From IMG/VR virus record IMGVR_UViG_3300025601_000826, positions 1-38,630 of that record: a stretch of 38,630 nt of DNA; one strand, given 5' to 3'. The notes under the pieces are model-generated. The model saw only the letters and a program-made list of their open reading frames with translations. It ran no database searches and had not been told where the DNA came from. The position numbers and the translations under genes are program-made. This document shows positions 32,916 through 38,630 of this stretch, one piece after another (position 1 is the stretch's first letter; each line of letters starts with the position of its first letter). This stretch comes from a virus.

Positions 32916-33195
32916 TGTGAAACTGGTGCGAATTACTTCTGGTGAAGAAGTATTGTGTACCATTATTAAAGACGAAGCCGCTGACTATATTACAATCGCA
33001 CAACCTACTATTATTATTCCAACGCAGGACAGGAGCATCGCTCTAGCACCGTGGATGCCCTATGCAAAGACTGATAAGATGGACATTAGTCGTTCGGCAA
33101 TTGCGTTCATTATTGAACCAGTAGAACAACTTGCCACGCAATATAATGAGATCCACTCTAAGATCCTAGTACCAAACCAGAAAATCATAACATAA
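32908..33195 (+). CDS. Paralogue of the LSm-like protein at 18466
   Basis: A 95-residue protein: VKLVRITSGEEVLCTIIKDEAADYITIAQPTIII....ALAPWMPYAKTDKMDISRSAIAFIIEPVEQL. It shares the R-x-x-SGE-x-V start, an x-I-I-x-[DE]-E centre, a -P-x-I-[IV] strand and a W-[MF]-PY motif with the protein at 18466-18909, at matching spacing. It lacks that protein's acidic C-terminal tail. A small Sm-like beta barrel that binds RNA or protein is possible. I chose the ATG at 32908, eight bases after AAGGA. It precedes the DNA polymerase promoter. Confidence 0.7.
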   Translation: MNDVKLVRITSGEEVLCTIIKDEAADYITIAQPTIIIPTQDRSIALAPWMPYAKTDKMDISRSAIAFIIEPVEQLATQYNEIHSKILVPNQKIIT

Positions 33196-33219
33196 CATTT
33201 ATGATTATGATTCATAAGG

Positions 33220-33244
33220 CTGTTGTTATAATGTAACATAACAG
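33220..33244 (+). promoter_or_regulatory. Dyad with TATAAT upstream of gene 43
   Basis: TATAAT at 33227-33232 sits in an imperfect dyad: CTGTT...AACAG outside and GTTA...TAAC inside. No clear -35 was found. Just upstream, TTATGA-T-TCATAA (33205-33217) is a perfect palindrome. Likely an operator or second start site for the polymerase gene. Confidence 0.45.
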
Positions 33245-33273
33245 TTGCGTTATAACACCTTTTATGTTATAAT
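33245..33273 (+). promoter_or_regulatory. Sigma70-type promoter before gene 43
   Basis: TTGCGT at 33245-33250, 17-base spacer, TATAAT at 33268-33273. The gene 43 start is 26 bases downstream. The -35 hexamer is the same as at the MoxR gene. Confidence 0.6.
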
Positions 33274-33299
33274 GATTATATTATGTTAGAAGGTGAATG

Positions 33300-35828
33300 A
33301 TGCGATTTTATACCAATGTAGGGCGATACGGTAACTCTATTCTGTATCGTGGTTTTGATGACGGCAAACGAGTAACTACCAAAGTTCCGTTCTGCCCGAC
33401 TCTATATGTTCCAGACCGCAATGGTGACTGGAGCACCTTAGATAATCAAACTGTATCACCAATGCAGTTCGAAGACATGAAGTCTGCTAAAGAGTTCATG
33501 ACCAGTTATGAAGATGTAAACAACTTTACCATCTACGGTAATAGCAACTTCATCGCACAGTACATTCACGACAACTTTCCTGGCAGTGAAATCCCATTTG
33601 ACCCATCACTAATCAATGTCTGTACAATTGACATTGAGGTACAGTCTGATGATGGATTTCCTCAACCCGAAGAAGCAAAGTATCCAGTCACCGCAATCGC
33701 AATCAAAGACAGTGTCCGTGATACTTACTACGTCTGGGGTACGGGTGAGTATGATGTGTCTAAGTCTGAACTGCCTGGAATTATTGTAAAGTACACACGA
33801 TGTACAGACGAAGTTCATTTGTTGAAGTTGTTCCTCACGCACTGGAATACTCCACACCTCACACCAGATGTTATCACAGGTTGGAACATCCGTGGGTTCG
33901 ATGTACCATACTTGGTTAACCGTTTGAGCGTGTTGTTTGGTGAAGATATCGCCAAGAAACTATCCCCTTGGAAGATGATCAACGAACGAGTTGTTACTAT
34001 CAAAGGTAAGAAGCAACAGATGTTTGACTTGGTTGGTATTCAACAGATGGACTATCTTGAACTGTTCTTGAAGTTCGGTGTTCAGACATATGGTAAACAA
34101 GAATCCAACAGACTTGATCACATTGCATGGGTTATCCTAGGTGAGCGCAAACTTGCATTTGATGGTAACTTGCATACATTGTACAAGACAGATCACCAGA
34201 AGTTCATTGAGTACAACATTAAAGACGTTTACTTGGTTGATCGCATTAACGATAAGACTGGCTTGATGCAGCTTGCATTCACACTGGCTTATAAGGGTGG
34301 AGTTAACTACAATGAGACACTAGGCACTACTGGTATTTGGGATACCATTATCTACCGTCAGTTGAGCGCCAAGAAGGTTGCGATTCCACCAAATAAACAC
34401 ACCGCCAAGGAAGAGTATCCGGGTGCATATGTTAAAGAACCTATTCCTGGTAAGTATGATTGGGTAGTTTCCTTTGACTTGAACGCACTATATCCTTCTA
34501 TCATTATCCAGTTGAACATGGGTCCAGACACTATATCAGATCATGTTACATCGGGTGTTGACGTTGATTCGTGTCTTGCCGGAACTAATGCACCAAACGA
34601 ACTACCTGGAACTGCAATGAGTGCATATGGTATTCACTTCAACACTGCTGAACAGGGTGCGTTACCCGAGATTATCGATGGTTACTACAAAGAACGAGTA
34701 ACCATTAAGCGAAAGATGTTGGATGCTAAACAGGCAAAGCAACATTTGTCGGGTAGTGATGCTGATGAAAAGTACCGCATCGAAAAAGAGATATCGCAGT
34801 ATGATAGTCAACAGATGGCGATTAAGATTCTACTCAATTCACTTTATGGTGCGATGGGTAATCAATGGTTCCGTTACTATGACAATCGTATCGCTAAGTC
34901 AATTACATTGTCCGGTCAGTTAACTATTCGCTGGGCAGAACGCGCCGTGAACGACTACATGAACAAGATTATGGGTAGTACAGATGTTGACTATGTCGTC
35001 GCAATGGACACTGACTCTTTGTATTTGAACTTCGGACCCTTTGTTAAGAAGTATCTTGGTGATGCACCTGAAACACAAAAAGCGGTTAAGTTCCTTGATG
35101 CAGTATGTGAAGAAAAGTTTACTAAGGTACTTGAATGTTCTTTCCAACAATTGTACGACAAGATGGGTGGTTACAAGAACCGCATGGTTATGAAACGCGA
35201 AGGTATCTCTGATAAAGGTATCTGGGTTGCCAAGAAACGCTATATACTAAATGTATGGAACAATGAGGGTGTTCAATACAAAGAAGCAGACTTGAAGGTT
35301 ATGGGTATTGAGGCAGTTAAATCGTCTACTCCACAAGTGTGTCGTGATAAGTTTATGGATGTATTTAAACTACTGATCGATGGTGACGAGCGTGATGTGC
35401 GTACATTCGTAGATAACTTCCGTGATGAGTTCCGAGCATTGCCTCCAGAGAAAGTATCATTCCCTCGTGGTGTTAGTGATGTTATCTCTTGGGCAGATCG
35501 CGCAAGCATCTACAAGAAAGGTTGCCCAATTCATGTTCGTGGTAGTCTGCTATATAATCATCATGTTAAGAAACATGGTCTTGAAAAGCAATATGAGATG
35601 ATTAAGAATGGTGAGAAGATTAAGTTCTGTTACTTGCGTATGCCAAACCCCATTGGTGAAAACATCATATCATACTCAGAGCAGTTCCCCGAAGAGTTGG
35701 GGTTGTTGAAATATATCGACAAAGACAAGCAATTTGATAAAACATTTAAAGACCCTCTTAACGCAATTATGGAAGCGATTGGATGGTCTCTAGAAGATAA
35801 AAACACACTTGAAGATTTTTTTGGTTGA
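33300..35828 (+). CDS. 43: DNA polymerase gp43 (family B)
   Basis: An approximately 842-residue replicative polymerase, slightly shorter than T4 gp43 (898). The 3'-5' exonuclease motifs are CTIDIEV, GWNIRGFDVPYL and YNIKDVYLV. Polymerase motif A is SFDLNALYPSII, motif B KILLNSLYGAMGN, and motif C AMDTDSLYL. Uninterrupted by introns, unlike some T4-like polymerases. ATGs at 33297 and 33300 are both possible; AAGG at 33290 gives better spacing to the second. The accessory operon with the DNA methyltransferase follows after 10 bases. Confidence 0.97.
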   Translation: MRFYTNVGRYGNSILYRGFDDGKRVTTKVPFCPTLYVPDRNGDWSTLDNQTVSPMQFEDMKSAKEFMTSYEDVNNFTIYGNSNFIAQYIHDNFPGSEIPFDPSLINVCTIDIEVQSDDGFPQPEEAKYPVTAIAIKDSVRDTYYVWGTGEYDVSKSELPGIIVKYTRCTDEVHLLKLFLTHWNTPHLTPDVITGWNIRGFDVPYLVNRLSVLFGEDIAKKLSPWKMINERVVTIKGKKQQMFDLVGIQQMDYLELFLKFGVQTYGKQESNRLDHIAWVILGERKLAFDGNLHTLYKTDHQKFIEYNIKDVYLVDRINDKTGLMQLAFTLAYKGGVNYNETLGTTGIWDTIIYRQLSAKKVAIPPNKHTAKEEYPGAYVKEPIPGKYDWVVSFDLNALYPSIIIQLNMGPDTISDHVTSGVDVDSCLAGTNAPNELPGTAMSAYGIHFNTAEQGALPEIIDGYYKERVTIKRKMLDAKQAKQHLSGSDADEKYRIEKEISQYDSQQMAIKILLNSLYGAMGNQWFRYYDNRIAKSITLSGQLTIRWAERAVNDYMNKIMGSTDVDYVVAMDTDSLYLNFGPFVKKYLGDAPETQKAVKFLDAVCEEKFTKVLECSFQQLYDKMGGYKNRMVMKREGISDKGIWVAKKRYILNVWNNEGVQYKEADLKVMGIEAVKSSTPQVCRDKFMDVFKLLIDGDERDVRTFVDNFRDEFRALPPEKVSFPRGVSDVISWADRASIYKKGCPIHVRGSLLYNHHVKKHGLEKQYEMIKNGEKIKFCYLRMPNPIGENIISYSEQFPEELGLLKYIDKDKQFDKTFKDPLNAIMEAIGWSLEDKNTLEDFFG

Positions 35829-35838
35829 AAGTTATATA

Positions 35839-36039
35839 ATGTATTCAGAAATTTTAGAATTTGATCCTGCTACTCAAGAATATACAACTAATATGATCTG
35901 TATAGATCGTATAGAAAAGACCCCTGATGGTTCTATTGAGCTTGCTATGACTATTGATAAGATGAACCATGATAGTCTGAAGCGCAAGGGGTTCTATCGC
36001 AAGTTCTTAGAGAACCCTGATAACATTTGGATTGGATAA
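35839..36039 (+). CDS. 66-residue protein of unknown function after gene 43
   Basis: MYSEILEFDPATQEYTTNMICIDRIEKTPDGSIELAMTIDKMNHDSLKRKGFYRKFLENPDNIWIG. Mixed composition with a beta-hairpin-like start and a charged helical end; no motif recognised. I chose the ATG at 35839; an upstream open start would overlap gene 43. Its TAA shares a base with the methyltransferase ATG (TAATG), so it heads the accessory operon and could be a partner of those enzymes. That link is inferred from position only. Confidence 0.6.
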   Translation: MYSEILEFDPATQEYTTNMICIDRIEKTPDGSIELAMTIDKMNHDSLKRKGFYRKFLENPDNIWIG

Positions 36040-37199
36040 TGAATATGTACACACCCTATAATCTTCAAGACGTATTAGAAGCGTCTAATCAGAATAAGTT
36101 TAACGTGATATCAACATTTGCTGGCGGTGGTGGTTCTTCTACTGGATACCGTCTCGCAGGTGGTAAGATACTATGTGTGAACGAGTTTGTTGAACAGGCT
36201 CAACGCACATATGCGGAGAACTACGCCGATACACCAATTCTACCTGATGACATAAAAAAACTTTCTGGTAAAGATTTCATGTCTATAGCGAATATACAAC
36301 CAGGCGAACTTGATATCTTTGATGGTTCGCCTCCATGTTCTGCTTTCTCTGTATCAGGTAAGTTATCACACACCAAGGATGGTAAACATTCTGACGGTTG
36401 GGGCAAGACCAAGAAATACTCTGATGGTATGATGGTCGAAAATATCGAGGACTTGTTCTTTGAGTTTCTACGCATCGCTAATGAAATTAAACCTAAAGTC
36501 ATCATCGCAGAAAATGTCAAGGGTTTAACTATTGGTGAAGCGAAATCATATTTCAATAAAATCCAGAACACATTTGGTGAAATTGGATACGATGTATGTG
36601 CTCACGTGTTAGACAGTAGGTATTATGGCGTATCGCAGACTAGGTCAAGGGTTATCTTCATTGGTGTCAGAGAAGATATCAGCGAAGCGTTGGGACTAAG
36701 TATATTAAACATTGGAAACATATTTCCTGATCCAACTGCATATACTATCCCCCTTAAAGACGCATTAGTTGGTTTGGTGTATGATCCTGATGAGGTTGAG
36801 TTGTTAACCAAGAAGTTTTCTGCAACTGCATATTGGAAACAGACTGGTTCTCTAATGCCCTTGGACCCACCAAAGGTATTGAGCGGAATGGATTATCATC
36901 CAAAGGGGCATCACTTTAACCTAAAGCGAGTTTCGCAATACGCACCAGCACCAACACTAACCGCTCTTGGTAGTGGTGACGGTACTGCCGGAGCATTCCA
37001 CTGGAACGAACCTAGGAAACTAACTCTTGGTGAGTTGAAGCGTATTATGTCATTACCAGATGACTATAAATTAACTGGTACATGGAATCAAAAGGCAGAG
37101 CGCATTGGGCGCATGGTTCCTCCGTTAATGATGAAATCAGTAGCGAGTTCTGTCTACGAAAGAGTATTAAACCCATATAAGGAATTACATAATGGCTGA
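36039..37199 (+). CDS. C5-cytosine DNA methyltransferase with motif X Arg; candidate carboxymethyltransferase
   Basis: A 386-residue enzyme with all main C5-methyltransferase motifs in order. Motif I is STFAGGGGSSTGYRLAG (25-41), motif IV GSPPCSAFS with nucleophile Cys100, motif VI ENVKG (158-162) and motif VIII QTRSRVIFIGVR (200-211). A target-recognition region of about 110 residues follows, then motif IX-like LGELKRIMSLPDDYKL and motif X ERIGRMVPPLMMKSVA (354-369). The near-invariant motif X Asn (GNS/AVPP) is Arg358. In the engineered enzyme M.MpeI N374K, a basic residue at this position allows use of carboxy-SAM. The next gene encodes a CmoA-like carboxy-SAM synthase. Plain methylation remains possible; the target site is unknown. 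Confidence 0.92.
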   Translation: MNMYTPYNLQDVLEASNQNKFNVISTFAGGGGSSTGYRLAGGKILCVNEFVEQAQRTYAENYADTPILPDDIKKLSGKDFMSIANIQPGELDIFDGSPPCSAFSVSGKLSHTKDGKHSDGWGKTKKYSDGMMVENIEDLFFEFLRIANEIKPKVIIAENVKGLTIGEAKSYFNKIQNTFGEIGYDVCAHVLDSRYYGVSQTRSRVIFIGVREDISEALGLSILNIGNIFPDPTAYTIPLKDALVGLVYDPDEVELLTKKFSATAYWKQTGSLMPLDPPKVLSGMDYHPKGHHFNLKRVSQYAPAPTLTALGSGDGTAGAFHWNEPRKLTLGELKRIMSLPDDYKLTGTWNQKAERIGRMVPPLMMKSVASSVYERVLNPYKELHNG

Positions 37200-37887
37200 T
37201 TTTACATTTGCACACCGTGAAGAAGGTTTCGATGAACACATTGAAAACTCTATCCGAGGATATAGCAACCTACTAGAAGATGTTATATCTTTGTCTAGAT
37301 ACTTTGTAGAAGACAATACTAATGTTTACGACATTGGGTGTTCTACTGGTAAGTTGACTGAACGCATGTTGGAATCTAACATGGACTTTTGCAAGAATGC
37401 AACCTACATTGGAATCGAGATTGCCGAGGGGTTCTATAAAGATATGGATAACCGTAGCACTTCATTGAATGATAAGTTCCCTTGGTCTAATGTTGAGTTC
37501 ATTAAAGATGATGTACGAGAAGTCGTGCTAGAAAATGCTTCTTTGGTTACATCTATCTTTACTTTACAGTTTATGCGACAACAAGACAGGCAGGGAATGG
37601 TTCATCGTATTTACGATAGTTTGAACGAAGGTGGTGCATACATCTTCTCTGAGAAAACCATTTGCGAAAATGCCCGTCATCAGGATATGCTTACTTTCAA
37701 CTACTATGACTACAAGCGTAAGTCTTTCACCACAGAAGATATCATGGACAAAGAGCGTACACTACGCCCCATGATGAAACCTAATACATGGAGTGAGATT
37801 GAGAACATGTTACACACAGCAGGTTTCCGAGAAATACAACCATTCTGGCGCAACTATATGTTCGTCGGCGCAATTGCTTTAAAATAA
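37192..37887 (+). CDS. cmoA: CmoA-like carboxy-SAM synthase
   Basis: A 231-residue class I SAM-fold protein that matches CmoA along its whole length, not only in the SAM fold: FDEHIENSIRGYSNLLEDV (E. coli has FPDMIQRSVPGYSNIISM), VYDIGCSTGKLTERM (45-59), D-D-V-R-E-V-V-L-E-N-A-S-L-V (106-119), FTLQF (123-127), GGAYIFSEK (147-155) and AGFREIQPFWRNYMFVGAIALK at the end. R189 aligns with E. coli R199, which binds the Cx-SAM carboxylate. CmoA converts SAM and prephenate to Cx-SAM, normally used by CmoB on tRNA; no CmoB is seen here. It overlaps the DNA methyltransferase gene by eight bases. Confidence 0.88.
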   Translation: MADFTFAHREEGFDEHIENSIRGYSNLLEDVISLSRYFVEDNTNVYDIGCSTGKLTERMLESNMDFCKNATYIGIEIAEGFYKDMDNRSTSLNDKFPWSNVEFIKDDVREVVLENASLVTSIFTLQFMRQQDRQGMVHRIYDSLNEGGAYIFSEKTICENARHQDMLTFNYYDYKRKSFTTEDIMDKERTLRPMMKPNTWSEIENMLHTAGFREIQPFWRNYMFVGAIALK

Positions 37888-37888
37888 T

Positions 37889-38512
37889 ATGTTAGAAACT
37901 ATTTGTGAAGTAATGGTAGACGCCTATGAGCGTAATTGGATCACCAGTCGTGATGGTAATGTAAGTATTCGTCACCACGACCGTGATCACTTTTACATTA
38001 CTCCTTCGGGTGTTCGCAAGCAGACTCTACAACCCGATCAGTTCAAGAAGATTGAGATTGTAAGTGGTCTAATGTGGCGTGAAGAATCTTACACTGACAT
38101 CAGTTCAAATCTAAAACCATCTGGTGAGATTCCTCTACATTTTGGTCTACAGAAGAATATGGGACAGCACAGCAATGATGTGCGAGTAGTAGTGCATGTA
38201 CATCCTACATATTGTATCGCCGCTATGCATGCTGGTATTGACCTAAGCACAATTAGCGATGCGTTTCCAGAGTTGAACCGTTACACCCGAGTTGGTAAAA
38301 ATGTTGGTGATGTACCACCAATTAGTCAACAACTTGCTGATGAATGTTTTGAAAGTTTTCAACTTGATAAAGATGGTAATATTGGTTTTGATATTATAGG
38401 TATCAAGGGTCACGGTGTTGTTGCGGTGGATACAAGTCCATGGCGAGCGTATGAACACATCGAACGATTAGAACACATTTGCAAGATTGTACTTGCGTCA
38501 GGAAAATATTAA
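37889..38512 (+). CDS. Class II aldolase/adducin-family protein
   Basis: A 207-residue zinc-dependent protein. The conserved order is RDGNVSIR (21-28), ITPSGVRK (37-44), PSGEIPLHFGLQ with likely catalytic Glu80, HVHPTY with zinc ligands His103 and His105, and IKGHGVVAVD with His175, followed by AYEHIERLEHICKIV. This is the family of fuculose- and rhamnulose-phosphate aldolases, ribulose-phosphate 4-epimerase and the methionine-salvage dehydratase MtnB. The substrate cannot be told from sequence. It begins one base after the cmoA-like gene and ends directly at the next start, so it is part of the same operon. Confidence 0.88.
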   Translation: MLETICEVMVDAYERNWITSRDGNVSIRHHDRDHFYITPSGVRKQTLQPDQFKKIEIVSGLMWREESYTDISSNLKPSGEIPLHFGLQKNMGQHSNDVRVVVHVHPTYCIAAMHAGIDLSTISDAFPELNRYTRVGKNVGDVPPISQQLADECFESFQLDKDGNIGFDIIGIKGHGVVAVDTSPWRAYEHIERLEHICKIVLASGKY

Positions 38513-38630
38513 ATGTTAGTTAATATAAGAAACTATTGGAATCTATTACCAGATTTTAGCCTAAGCCATATTCTGCTGCGTATCCCACTAGCGCTGATCT
38601 TTATTCAGCAGGGTTTAAGTAAAATGCCGT
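38513..38630 (+). CDS. DoxX-like membrane protein, 3' end outside window
   Basis: An ATG immediately after the aldolase stop opens a frame that runs past the right edge; 39 codons are visible. The sequence SLSHILLRIPLALIFIQQGLSKMP has the first transmembrane helix pattern of DoxX/DoxD proteins (L-x-R-x-x-L-A-x-x-F-x-x-x-G-x-x-K). Those are four-helix membrane proteins linked to redox or quinone chemistry. Only the first helix is available, so the family call is moderate. It continues the accessory operon. Confidence 0.55.
   Translation, partial: MLVNIRNYWNLLPDFSLSHILLRIPLALIFIQQGLSKMP

Noticed and set aside
37192-37887. Reading the CmoA-like protein as a generic SAM methyltransferase
   Set aside because: Similarity to CmoA extends across the whole length, including the N-terminal GYSN region, FTLQF, GGA..-SEK and the Arg that contacts the Cx-SAM carboxylate.
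1-38630. tRNA genes, homing endonucleases, introns or insertion sequences
   Set aside because: Intergenic regions are short and none shows a cloverleaf-type T-arm or transposase/endonuclease motifs; the DNA polymerase, capsid and terminase genes are uninterrupted. A tRNA search program would settle the first point.

Overview
This window is part of the genome of a contractile-tailed T4-like phage, probably from an aquatic environment. About 50 genes are visible and every one is on the + strand. The gene order is that of T4-type marine myoviruses: neck, terminase, tail, portal and capsid genes (13-14-15-16-17-18-19-20-67-21-22-23), then a gp19-like tail tube paralogue, uvsY, uvsW, the late sigma factor gene 55, 47/46, 45, dsbA, 44/62, regA and the DNA polymerase gene 43. 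The DNA is AT-rich and tightly packed, with no gap above 300 bases. No tRNA, CRISPR array or insertion sequence was seen. No photosynthesis genes are present here, so a cyanobacterial host is not indicated; the host is unknown, probably a Gram-negative aquatic bacterium.

Layout. Positions 1-2527 hold tail-fibre-type genes: an FG-GAP-like protein built from 165-bp tandem repeats and cut by the window edge, a glycine-rich fibre protein, and a small conserved protein. Positions 2603-15804 are the late morphogenesis block, which unusually opens with a Dps/ferritin-like gene. Positions 15904-23968 hold a gp19-like tail protein, uvsY, uvsW, gene 55, a two-gene nucleotide-sugar module (truncated UDP-glucose dehydrogenase-like protein plus an epimerase), and 47/46. 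Positions 24166-27541 hold a metallopeptidase-VWA protein and a MoxR/CobS-like AAA+ ATPase. Positions 27616-31145 are the clamp, clamp loader and RegA region. Positions 31247-33195 hold Hsp20 and a group of very small genes. Gene 43 follows, and after it comes a dense accessory operon.

The most interesting feature is that last operon (35839-38630). It encodes a C5-cytosine DNA methyltransferase overlapping by 8 bases with a close relative of CmoA, the enzyme that makes carboxy-S-adenosylmethionine (Cx-SAM) from SAM and prephenate. The methyltransferase has Arg in place of the nearly invariant motif X Asn (IGRMVPP instead of IGNSVPP). In the engineered enzyme M.MpeI, a basic residue at this position lets the enzyme use Cx-SAM. 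Together these suggest a natural phage system that writes 5-carboxymethylcytosine into DNA. A class II aldolase and a DoxX-like membrane protein follow with no spacing.

Regulation. Two promoter classes can be read. T4-type late boxes (TATAAATA) precede Dps/13, 18, 67/21/22/23, the gp19-like gene and a small-gene cluster. Sigma70-type promoters with exactly 17-bp spacers precede uvsY, 55, the MoxR gene, 45, 44, a small gene and 43. Several of the second class have a dyad centred on the -10 box. Intrinsic terminators often sit directly against or over the next promoter.
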